Shown piece after piece: positions 1 to 8,400 of a stretch of 64,000 nucleotides of DNA. The stretch's first letter is position 1, and each line of letters begins with the position of its first letter. The DNA is from Hyphomicrobiales bacterium (GTDB lineage: Bacteria > Pseudomonadota > Alphaproteobacteria > Rhizobiales > Rhizobiaceae), in contig UCJD01000001.1 in NCBI GenBank assembly GCA_900472605.1, forward strand, positions 85,778-149,777, given 5' to 3'. A program made the position numbers and the translations under genes. A model generated the notes under the pieces. The model was not told where the DNA came from and ran no database searches. It saw only the letters and a program-made list of their open reading frames with translations.

Positions 1-31
1 TCCCACGTCTCGATGAGACAAGAATGCGGTT

Positions 32-439
32 CTAGTTCAAGCCGCGGCGGACTTCCGATGCTTTTCTCAGCGTTCGCTGGACGGTCGACGGCATTGCCGG
101 CTTGGTGACGACACCCAGCGCGCCGTTTAGCTGATCCGCTACGGCTTCGGGATTGCCGGTCATGAACACCACGGTTACCCCGAACTCCTCCACCAGCCGA
201 CGCCCGATTTCAGGGCCTGTCGGTCCGTCCGAGAGATTGACGTCGACAAAGGCGATATCGGCGTCACAGGCAAGCTGGAGCGCCTGATCGCGACCATTCG
301 CCAGACCAGCAACATCGAAGCCCAGTGCTCTCACGGTTTCCTCGAGATCAAGCGCGATGAAGAGCTCGTCCTCGACGATCAGGACGCGATGCTTAGTGCT
401 ATTTTCAGTCTGTGAACTGTACTCAACGCCGGTGCCCAT
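32..439 (-). CDS. Single-domain CheY-like response regulator
   Basis: Predicted 135-residue receiver-only protein, with no output domain. The receiver signature is complete: acidic pair E23/D24, phosphoacceptor D66 in FVDVNLSDG, T94 in FMTGN and K113 in VTKPA. It should therefore be a phosphorylatable signalling protein, passing phosphate or binding a partner kinase. The start at 439 is preferred because AGGGGG lies six bases upstream. An in-frame ATG at 460 has a weaker ribosome site, and a longer open frame reaches 670 but its extra residues look non-coding. An EcfG-like promoter lies 44-68 bases upstream. Such single-domain regulators are common in alphaproteobacterial general stress networks; membership of that network is inferred from the promoter. 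Confidence 0.85.
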   Translation of the reverse strand: MGTGVEYSSQTENSTKHRVLIVEDELFIALDLEETVRALGFDVAGLANGRDQALQLACDADIAFVDVNLSDGPTGPEIGRRLVEEFGVTVVFMTGNPEAVADQLNGALGVVTKPAMPSTVQRTLRKASEVRRGLN

Positions 440-482
440 ACTTGGCCCCCTGTTACTCATTTTCACCAGAACTCGAACGGAA

Positions 483-507
483 AACGGCTCGGCAAGCGAT
501 ATGTTCC
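483..507 (-). promoter_or_regulatory. EcfG-type general stress promoter
   Basis: On the minus strand GGAAC (507-503) is separated by exactly 16 bases from CGTT (486-483). This matches the GGAAC-N16/17-CGTT pattern of EcfG sigma factors in alphaproteobacteria. It points at the response regulator ending at 32 and would start transcription near 476, giving a short leader to the ATG at 439. Confidence 0.65.
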
Positions 508-730
508 GGCGCGGGACACCTTTATTTTCAGTTAAGATATTGTTAGTGTTAACGAAATCATAATTTTTTGCCTTCTTGGCGCGAGCCTGCCGCCGATTTG
601 TAGCCCGCCTTGCTGATGCTATTACAGGATTGAGATTTACTGCCCGGCAACGCTTCATCCGAGTTGACAACGGAGATGCGAGTGGGGAGAGTCGCCGCCA
701 AATGAGGCGCCAGCATATTGGGGGGGACCT

Positions 731-3700
731 ATGTTCGCACGCGCGTTCTTAACAGCCTTAACAGTTGTTCTTTCGACCGCTCTAGTTGGTTCACCCGCCT
801 TTTCAGCGGACAGCAAGCGCCAGATACAAACCGTGCGCGATGCCGATTATTTCGGCTTCGATCTGCGCAGCGAGCAGAACGTGACGCTCGACCAGTGCAA
901 GGCGTCATGCATCGGTGACAAGTCGTGCAAGGCCTTTACCTACAATCCCAAGGTCAGCTGGTGCTTCCTGAAATCAGACTTCAAGACGATGAACGCCTTC
1001 CCGGGCGCTATCGCCGGGAAAATCGTCGAGACAGCGGGCAGCCAGGAGCCGGATCTTGGCGTCGCGCCACGCATCGGCTTTCTCTCGGGCGATGTGCTGC
1101 AACAGGCGCGCGACGACAAGGCCAATCTTGAGCTCGCCGACGATCAGCAGGGCCAATCCGCCGACAGCCTCATCGCCAACGCACGGATCGACCTCACGGC
1201 CAACAATGTTATCGACGCATTGAAGTCCTTCCAGGGCGCACTCGCGCTCACGCCGGATAATGCCGATCTGTGGTTGGAGACGGCGCGGGCGGGCGACAGC
1301 TTCGTCAAGACCGACGACAACAATGGCAGTGATATTTACGCCCAGGCGGTGCTCGCTGCCATCAACGGCTACGACCTGACGCGGACGACGACCGGCCGAG
1401 CCGATGCGCTTGCGGTGCTCGCTGTTGCGCTGGAGAAGAACGCGAACTACCGTGCTGCGCTCAACGCCTATAAGGCAAGCTTGGCGCTGGTGAATTCGAA
1501 GGAAGTTCAGGCCGCCTTCCTGCAGCTGAAATCGACGCAGGGCTTCCGTATTACGGACCACACCGTCGATGCCGACAGCGCGACGCCGCGCGCTTGCGTC
1601 ACCTTCTCGGAATCGCTTGTAAAAACCACCGACTACACGCCTTTCGTGACGCTGAATGGCGCGTCGCCGAAAGCGCTTGAGACCAAGGACAAACAGATCT
1701 GCGTCGAGGGCCTGACGCATGGCGAGAACTACAAGATCTCCTTCCGCACCGGTCTTCCCTCGTCGGTGGACGAGGTTCTGGAGGCGCCGGTCAGCCTCGA
1801 CATCTACGTCAAGGATCGCACCGCAAGCGTTCGGTTTACTGGCGACAGCTTTGTCCTGCCATCGACGGCGCGGCGTGGCATTCCGATTGTCTCAGTCAAC
1901 ATGGCATCGGCCAATCTCAAGCTCTATCGCATCGGCGATCGCGGCATCGCGCCGTTGCTGACCAGCTCGCAGTTCCTCACCCAGCTCGACGGCTATAGCG
2001 CCCAGCGGATCGAGGATGAGAGCGGGGAGCTTGTCTGGCAGGGTGCGATCGATATCGCCAATGACCTGAACAAGGATGTCGTCACCAGCTTCCCTGTCGA
2101 CGAGGCGTTGCCCGAGCGGAAGCCGGGCGTCTACGTGCTGACGGCGACGTCGCCTAACGCGCCGGACCAGGAATGGAATTCGCAGGCGACGCAATGGTTC
2201 GTGGTGTCCGATATTGGCGTCACGACCTATGCCGGAACAGACGGCCTCAACGTGTTCGCCCGCTCGCTTGCATCAGCCAAGCCGATGGCCGGCGTGGCGC
2301 TGCAGCTTCTCGCCAAGAACAACGAGGTGCTCGGCACCGCCACGACCGACGACAACGGCCGCGCCACCTTTACCGCCGGCTTAATCCGCGGGACGTCGGC
2401 ACTGACGCCTGCGGTGATCACGGCGCGCAACGGAACGTCGGACTACGTCTTCCTCGACATGACACGGGCCGGTTTCGACCTCTCGGACCGTGGTGTCACC
2501 GGCCGGGCGTCACCCGGCGCGATCGACGTGCTGACATTCACCGAGCGCGGCATCTACCGCGTCGGAGAAACGGTTCACGCCTCGGCGCTGGCGCGCGATA
2601 CGGATGGCAAGGCGATCGAAAATCTGCCGTTGACCTTCATCTTCATGCGCCCTGATGGCGTCGAAGATCGCCGTGTCGTCAGCCAGACCAGCAATGTCGG
2701 CGGCTACAATGTCGATTTCGCCGTTCAGGACAATGCCATGCGTGGCACCTGGACGATGAACATCCATACCGATCCGAAGGGATCGCCGATCGCGAGCAAG
2801 AGCTTCCTGGTCGACGATTTCGTGCCGGATCGGACCGACATGGAGCTGACGACCGAGGCGAAGGTGATCGGACCGGACACGCCGGCAACGATCAACATCT
2901 CGGGCAAGTATCTCTATGGGGCGCCGGCCGCCGGGCTAACGCTCGAAGGCGATGTCGTCATCAAGCCGACACGCCAGGCCGACGCGTTTCCGGGCTACTT
3001 CTTTGGCCTCGCCGACGAGGAAGCGAGCGAGGATTCGCGCCAGTCGATCGAGGGGCTGCCGGATCTCGATGAGAAGGGCGAGGGCGTTACCGATCTGACG
3101 GTCGGCGAGCTACCGGCAACGACGCAGCTTCTGAACGCAACCGTCTATATCCGAATGCAGGAAGCGGGAGGGCGCGCGATCGAGCGCTCGCTCGTCCTGC
3201 CTGTGGTAAACCAGGGGCCGATGATCGGCATCAAGCCAGAATTCTCAGGCGATCTCGGCGAAAACTCGATCGCCAACTTCACTGTCATCGGCGTCAACTC
3301 CGATGGTGCGAAGCAAGAGATGAAGGGGCTTCGCTGGAAGCTCTTCAAGCTCAACCGCGATTATCAGTGGTATCGCGATGGCACTGCCTGGAAGTACGAG
3401 CCGGTCTATACCGCCGAGCAGGTGGGCAACGGCAATGTCGATGCCGGTATCGATGGCGCCAAGATCGCCTCGCCCGTGCAATGGGGCCGTTATCGCCTGG
3501 AGGTCGAGAGCACCGACGCGGATGGGCCGACCTCCAGCGTGGAGTTCGACGCCGGCTGGTTTGTGCAGGCAACATCCACGGAAACGCCGGATGGGCTGGA
3601 GATCGCGCTCGACAAGGATAGCTACAAGGTCGGCGAGACCGCGAAGCTGAAAATCTCCTCGCGCTATGCCGGCGAACTCATGATCGCCGCCGGCACCGAG

Positions 3701-6205
3701 ACGCTGGTTGCCGTGCAGAATGCGGCGATCGGCGAGACAGGCGGCGAGGTGGACATTCCCGTCACCGCCGATTGGGGCGCGGGCGCTTATGTAACCGCGA
3801 CGCTCTTCCGCCCGGGCGATGCCCAGGACAGCCATATGCCGATGCGCGCGATCGGCGTGAAATGGCTGAAGGTCGATCCCGAGGATCGCGCCTTGCAGGT
3901 CAAGATCGAGGCACCTGAGAAGATGCTGCCGCGTGGCCCTCTTCCCATCACACTCGCGGTGGCGGGTGCGGGCGCCAATGAGGAGGCCTATGTCACGGTT
4001 GCCGCAGTCGATGTCGGCATTCTCAACCTGACGCGCTATGAGCCGCCGAACCCGGAGGAATGGTATTTCGGCCAGCGTCAGCTGGGTCTCGAGATCCGCG
4101 ATCTCTATGGTCGCCTGATCGACGGCTCGCTCGGCGCGACCGGCAAGCTCCGGACCGGCGGCGACGGAGGAGCGATTGCGCTACAGGCAAGCCCTCCAAC
4201 GCAGAAGCTCGTCGCCTTCTTCTCCGGTCCGCTGAAGCTGGACGCCGAGGGCAAGGCGCATGTCAGCTTCGATATTCCCCAATTCAATGGCACGGCGCGC
4301 CTGATGGCGGTCGCCTGGTCCAAGTCCGGTGTCGGCCATGCCACGCAGGACGTGATCATTCGCGATCCTGTCGTCGTCACGGCCAGCCTGCCGCGCTTCC
4401 TGGCGCCGGGAGACAGGTCTGAACTGCGCCTTGATATCGCCAACACGGATGCGCCTGCCGGCGACTACAAGCTTGCCGTGACGGGTAATGACGCTGTCGG
4501 TATCGATCAGGCCACACAGACGATCCGTCTGGAAGCCGGTGCGAAGCACGCGGTGACGCTGGCGGTTACCGGCTTGCAGCCGGGCAGCGGTGTCGTTTCG
4601 ATCAATCTGTCGGATGCAGCGGGCCTGTCGCTCGATCAGAGCCTCGATCTCCCCGTCCGGCCGGCCGTGTTGCCGGTCACCGAGCGGCGCGTGCTGGCGT
4701 TGAAGCCCGGCGCGAAGCTGACGATCGACAAGGCGCTCTTGGCGGATAGCGTTCTTCCGGGCGCATCGGTCAGCGTCAACGTCACGCGCTCTGCCGCCTT
4801 CGACATTCCGGCCTTGCTGATGTCGCTCGATCGCTATCCTTTCGGCTGCGCCGAACAGACGACCAGTCGTGCTCTGCCGTTGCTTTATCTGAGCGAGCTT
4901 GCCGAGCAGGCCGGTCTTGATGGCGATGCCGATATCAAGAAGCGCGTGCAGGACGCCATCTATCGCGTTCTGTCCTATCAGGCATCCGCCGGCAGTTTCG
5001 GCCTGTGGGGGCCGGATAGCGGCGATCTTTGGCTCGATTCCTACGTCACCGATTTCCTGACGCGGGCGCGCGAGCAGAAATACGACGTGCCGGATCGTGC
5101 GCTGGCACAGGCGCTGGAGAACCTGCAGAACGCCTTGAGCTATGACGTCAATGTTAAGGATCAGGGCGATCAGATCGCTTACGCGCTCTATGTTCTTGCG
5201 CGCAACAAAAAGGCTGCGATCAGCGATCTGCGCTACTACGGCGACACGATGATCAACGACTTCCCGACGCCGCTCGCCAAGGCTCATATCGCGGCTGCGC
5301 TGGCGCTCTACGGCGATGCGACGCGGTCGAAAAACATCTTCGTCGATGCGCTGCAGATGTCGGCGCAGTCGATGGTCACCAAGGTCAACCTGTCGCGTAC
5401 CGACTACGGCTCGGTGCTGAGAGACGGCGCCGCCATCCTCGCCCTTGCTGCCGAAAGCCGTCCGGTGCCGCCGATCGTGCCGGAACTGGCGAAGGCCGTA
5501 GCCAAGGAGTGGGAGCGCAGCAAGTACACCAGCACCCAGGAGCAGGCGTGGATGCTGCTTGCCGCCCGCGCCATACAGGGCGGGGACGATTCACTGAAGA
5601 TCGACGTCAACGGCGCGCTGCACAATGGCGCCTACATGGCGCGAATGAACGGCGAGGCGCTGGTCGATCACGCGCTGACGCTGACCAACCAGACGAGCGA
5701 CGCCGTCTCGGCGGTGGTGACGACCGTTGCTGCACCGGTGACGCCGCTGCCGGCCGGTGGCGATGGTTTTGCGATCGAGCGCAGCTATTACACGCTCGAT
5801 GGCGAGGAAGCGAATGTCTCGGAGGCGAAGCAGAACGAGCGCTACGTCGTCGTGCTGCATGTCACCGAGAGCAACAAGTGGCCGTCGCGCATCGTCATCA
5901 CCGATCTCTTGCCAGCCGGCTTGCAGATCGACAATCCGAGCCTCGTCGACAGCGCGCAACTGACCAACTTCGACTGGATCGGCGATGTGACGGCAGCGCA
6001 TACCGAGTTCCGCAACGATCGCTTCGTCGCCGCCTTCAACCGCAGCGCCGATGACAACAGGGAGATCAACGTCGCTTATGTCGTGCGCGCCGTGACACCC
6101 GGCGTCTACGATCACCCGGCCGCGAACGTCGAGGATATGTACCGGCCGCAGCTTTCGGCGCGGACGGCAACCGGCAAGATGGAGGTCGTGGCGGCACAGC
6201 CATGA
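731..6205 (+). CDS. Periplasmic alpha-2-macroglobulin family protein with N-terminal PAN domain
   Basis: Large (1824 aa) bacterial alpha-2-macroglobulin, a class thought to trap proteases in the periplasm. A signal peptide (residues 1-26, AFS|AD) is not of lipoprotein type, unlike E. coli YfhM. A PAN/apple-like module follows (about 35-100; Cys56, 60, 66, 78), then a helical TPR-like stretch (about 138-265), repeated beta macroglobulin domains, and an alpha-helical thioester domain. The thioester motif is intact: C1373-A-E-Q1376 in RYPFGCAEQTTSR, so covalent trapping should be possible. Length fits the family. A run of G at 720-726 serves as the ribosome site. It overlaps pbpC by four bases (ATGA), the usual pairing in which PBP1C repairs the wall while the macroglobulin inhibits the attacker's proteases. 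Confidence 0.93.
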   Translation: MFARAFLTALTVVLSTALVGSPAFSADSKRQIQTVRDADYFGFDLRSEQNVTLDQCKASCIGDKSCKAFTYNPKVSWCFLKSDFKTMNAFPGAIAGKIVETAGSQEPDLGVAPRIGFLSGDVLQQARDDKANLELADDQQGQSADSLIANARIDLTANNVIDALKSFQGALALTPDNADLWLETARAGDSFVKTDDNNGSDIYAQAVLAAINGYDLTRTTTGRADALAVLAVALEKNANYRAALNAYKASLALVNSKEVQAAFLQLKSTQGFRITDHTVDADSATPRACVTFSESLVKTTDYTPFVTLNGASPKALETKDKQICVEGLTHGENYKISFRTGLPSSVDEVLEAPVSLDIYVKDRTASVRFTGDSFVLPSTARRGIPIVSVNMASANLKLYRIGDRGIAPLLTSSQFLTQLDGYSAQRIEDESGELVWQGAIDIANDLNKDVVTSFPVDEALPERKPGVYVLTATSPNAPDQEWNSQATQWFVVSDIGVTTYAGTDGLNVFARSLASAKPMAGVALQLLAKNNEVLGTATTDDNGRATFTAGLIRGTSALTPAVITARNGTSDYVFLDMTRAGFDLSDRGVTGRASPGAIDVLTFTERGIYRVGETVHASALARDTDGKAIENLPLTFIFMRPDGVEDRRVVSQTSNVGGYNVDFAVQDNAMRGTWTMNIHTDPKGSPIASKSFLVDDFVPDRTDMELTTEAKVIGPDTPATINISGKYLYGAPAAGLTLEGDVVIKPTRQADAFPGYFFGLADEEASEDSRQSIEGLPDLDEKGEGVTDLTVGELPATTQLLNATVYIRMQEAGGRAIERSLVLPVVNQGPMIGIKPEFSGDLGENSIANFTVIGVNSDGAKQEMKGLRWKLFKLNRDYQWYRDGTAWKYEPVYTAEQVGNGNVDAGIDGAKIASPVQWGRYRLEVESTDADGPTSSVEFDAGWFVQATSTETPDGLEIALDKDSYKVGETAKLKISSRYAGELMIAAGTETLVAVQNAAIGETGGEVDIPVTADWGAGAYVTATLFRPGDAQDSHMPMRAIGVKWLKVDPEDRALQVKIEAPEKMLPRGPLPITLAVAGAGANEEAYVTVAAVDVGILNLTRYEPPNPEEWYFGQRQLGLEIRDLYGRLIDGSLGATGKLRTGGDGGAIALQASPPTQKLVAFFSGPLKLDAEGKAHVSFDIPQFNGTARLMAVAWSKSGVGHATQDVIIRDPVVVTASLPRFLAPGDRSELRLDIANTDAPAGDYKLAVTGNDAVGIDQATQTIRLEAGAKHAVTLAVTGLQPGSGVVSINLSDAAGLSLDQSLDLPVRPAVLPVTERRVLALKPGAKLTIDKALLADSVLPGASVSVNVTRSAAFDIPALLMSLDRYPFGCAEQTTSRALPLLYLSELAEQAGLDGDADIKKRVQDAIYRVLSYQASAGSFGLWGPDSGDLWLDSYVTDFLTRAREQKYDVPDRALAQALENLQNALSYDVNVKDQGDQIAYALYVLARNKKAAISDLRYYGDTMINDFPTPLAKAHIAAALALYGDATRSKNIFVDALQMSAQSMVTKVNLSRTDYGSVLRDGAAILALAAESRPVPPIVPELAKAVAKEWERSKYTSTQEQAWMLLAARAIQGGDDSLKIDVNGALHNGAYMARMNGEALVDHALTLTNQTSDAVSAVVTTVAAPVTPLPAGGDGFAIERSYYTLDGEEANVSEAKQNERYVVVLHVTESNKWPSRIVITDLLPAGLQIDNPSLVDSAQLTNFDWIGDVTAAHTEFRNDRFVAAFNRSADDNREINVAYVVRAVTPGVYDHPAANVEDMYRPQLSARTATGKMEVVAAQP

Positions 6206-8292
6206 AACTGAGATGGAAAATCGCGATCGCCGCCATGGCGGCGGTGGGACTTGCCGGCGCCGGACTGATCGGGCTCGATGCGGCGGATAAGGCATTTCCG
6301 CCGCCGCTGGACAAGGCGCGCGTGTCCGCCGAGGTGCTGGATGCCGACGGAGAACTTCTGCGCGCTTTCGCGACGCCCGAGGGGCGCTGGCGTCTGAAGA
6401 CTGATGTCGGCAATGTCGATCCGCAGTTTCTGCGCATGTTGGTCGCCTATGAGGATCGGCGCTTCTACGAGCATGGCGGCATCGATCTGCGCGCGATTGG
6501 CCGTGCTGCCTTTCAGCTTGTTACCAACGGCCGCATCGTTTCCGGCGCCTCTACCCTGTCGATGCAGGTCGCGCGCCTGATCGAGCCCCGCCAGGGACGA
6601 TCGCTGTCGGCCAAGCTGTTGCAGGTCGCGCGGGCGATCCAGATCGAGCGGCGGCTGTCCAAGGATGAGATCCTCGACCTTTACCTGACCCATGCACCTT
6701 ATGGCGGCAACCTGGAGGGCGTCCGGGCTGCCAGCCTTGCCTATTTCGGCAAGGAGCCGAAGCGATTGACGGTGGCGCAGGCCGCCCTGCTCGTGGCATT
6801 GCCGCAGCTTCCCGAAAAGCGCCGTCCCGATCGCAACCTCAAGGCCGCGGAAGCGGCGCGCAAGCGCGTGCTGGAGCGCGTCGCGGTCGTCGACGCTATC
6901 GGGGAAGGGGAAGCGGAGCGCGCGGAGGCAACGCTTGTGCCGGCAAAACGCATGCAGCTACCGGCGCTCGCGGCCCATACGGGCGAAGCGGCGCTGCGTA
7001 AGTCACCGGACGCGTCGCCCTATCGGACCACGCTGAAGAAGCGGGTGCAGGACGGGCTGGAGACTGTCGCCAAGGCAGCCGCGCTGAAGCTCGGTCCCAA
7101 ACTGTCGCTGGCGATGGTGATGGCGGATGCGCAGACCGGTGACATCGTCGGCGAAGTCGGCTCCGCCGATTATTTCGACGCGAGCCGATCCGGGTGGATC
7201 GACATGACACGCGTTCCGCGCTCGCCGGGCTCGACACTGAAGCCGTTCATCTATGGCCTTGCCTTCGAAGAGGGATTGGTCAGCCAGGAGACCATCATCG
7301 AGGATCGCCCGGCGGATTTCTTCGGCTACCGTCCGCGCAATTTCGACATGAGCTATCAGGGCGACGTGACGGTGCGCGATGCGCTGCAGCTCTCGCTCAA
7401 CGTGCCTGCGGTCAAGCTGCTCGACGCCGTCAACCCTGCCAAGCTCCTCATCCGCTTCCGCCGCGCCGAGGTGCGCCCGCTTCTACCGGTGAATGAAACG
7501 CCTGGGCTGGCTATCGGGCTCGGCGGCGTCGGCCTCACGCTCAAGGATCTCGTGCAGCTCTATACGGCCCTCGCCAATCGAGGGCAGGCGGTTCGGATCG
7601 GCGACGGCATATCCGGCCAGCCAGGAGAGATCGAAGGCGAGGCGTTGTTGGAGCCGGTCGCGGTGTGGAATGTCGCCGACATCCTCTCAGGCGTCATTCC
7701 GCCCGCCGGCGCGCCGCAACGCGGCATCGCCTACAAGACCGGCACCAGCTATGGGTACCGCGACGCCTGGTCGGTGGGCTATGATGGTCGCTACGTCCTC
7801 GGTGTCTGGGTCGGCCGCCCGGATAACGGCGCTTCGCCCGGGCTGACCGGCTATGGCACCGCCGCGCCGATCCTGTTCGAGGGGTTCGCCAAATCGGGTA
7901 TCGCTGCGACGCCGCTGCCGCGCCCGCCATCGGGCGCCATGCGCATCGCGCAGGCGCAGCTGCCAATCAGCCAACGCCGCTTCGCCATCAATCCCAGCGG
8001 GTTGCTGGCCACCTCAGGCCGAGAACCGGCGCCGCAGATTGTCTATCCGCCGGAGGGCGCACATGTCGATCTTGGGGCCCAAAGTCTGGCAAAGGGCGGT
8101 GAGCTTTCGCCGTTGATGTTGAAGCTTCAGGGAGGCCGCGCCCCCTTCAGGTGGCTCGCCAACGGCAAACCCTTGCCTGACCTATCGAGGCGGCGCACCA
8201 ACCAGTGGACGCCCGATGGCGGCGGCTATTCCAAGCTGACCGTCATCGATGCGATGGGACGCGCGGCAAGCGTCGGCGTTTTCATCGATTGA
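6202..8292 (+). CDS. pbpC: Penicillin-binding protein 1C, bifunctional
   Basis: Class A peptidoglycan synthase (696 aa). One N-terminal membrane anchor (about residues 6-25) is followed by a GT51 glycosyltransferase domain with catalytic E84 in AYEDRRFYEHGG and the GASTLSMQVAR segment. The transpeptidase domain carries S344-T-L-K347 (SPGSTLKPF), an SLN motif in LQLSLNVPAV and K512-T-G. The C-terminal region (about 600-696) fits the BiPBP_C domain typical of PBP1C. It glycosylates and cross-links peptidoglycan on the outer face of the inner membrane. Its start codon overlaps the stop of the macroglobulin gene, so the two are translationally coupled. Confidence 0.95.
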   Translation: MKLRWKIAIAAMAAVGLAGAGLIGLDAADKAFPPPLDKARVSAEVLDADGELLRAFATPEGRWRLKTDVGNVDPQFLRMLVAYEDRRFYEHGGIDLRAIGRAAFQLVTNGRIVSGASTLSMQVARLIEPRQGRSLSAKLLQVARAIQIERRLSKDEILDLYLTHAPYGGNLEGVRAASLAYFGKEPKRLTVAQAALLVALPQLPEKRRPDRNLKAAEAARKRVLERVAVVDAIGEGEAERAEATLVPAKRMQLPALAAHTGEAALRKSPDASPYRTTLKKRVQDGLETVAKAAALKLGPKLSLAMVMADAQTGDIVGEVGSADYFDASRSGWIDMTRVPRSPGSTLKPFIYGLAFEEGLVSQETIIEDRPADFFGYRPRNFDMSYQGDVTVRDALQLSLNVPAVKLLDAVNPAKLLIRFRRAEVRPLLPVNETPGLAIGLGGVGLTLKDLVQLYTALANRGQAVRIGDGISGQPGEIEGEALLEPVAVWNVADILSGVIPPAGAPQRGIAYKTGTSYGYRDAWSVGYDGRYVLGVWVGRPDNGASPGLTGYGTAAPILFEGFAKSGIAATPLPRPPSGAMRIAQAQLPISQRRFAINPSGLLATSGREPAPQIVYPPEGAHVDLGAQSLAKGGELSPLMLKLQGGRAPFRWLANGKPLPDLSRRRTNQWTPDGGGYSKLTVIDAMGRAASVGVFID

Positions 8293-8299
8293 GGCGATT

Positions 8300-8313
8300 T
8301 TGACGATCGTCAA
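8300..8313. repeat. 14-base perfect palindrome after pbpC
   Basis: TTGACGATCGTCAA begins eight bases after the pbpC stop. It may be an operator or part of a weak terminator; no clear U-tract follows. Function unknown. Confidence 0.35.
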
Positions 8314-8334
8314 GAATAATACACTGTTTTGCGC

Positions 8335-8365
8335 TTGACCTTCCAGTTGCTGGAAGGTTGATAAG
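8335..8365 (+). promoter_or_regulatory. CueR/HmrR-type copper-responsive promoter
   Basis: TTGACC (-35, 8335-8340) and GATAAG (-10, 8360-8365) are held 19 bases apart. The long spacer is filled by a perfect dyad with 9-base arms, ACCTTCCAG-TTG-CTGGAAGGT (8338-8358). This is the hallmark of MerR-family metal promoters that are activated by DNA untwisting. It should drive the copper ATPase and the regulator gene downstream, so the regulator controls itself. Confidence 0.9.
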
Positions 8366-8400
8366 CGTCTCCACGGCCTTGTCAGGCGCAGGAGATATCC

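Noticed and set aside
532..546. CtrA-like site TTAA-N7-TTAG upstream of the response regulator
   Set aside because: It has one mismatch to the consensus and is likely by chance in an AT-rich spacer.
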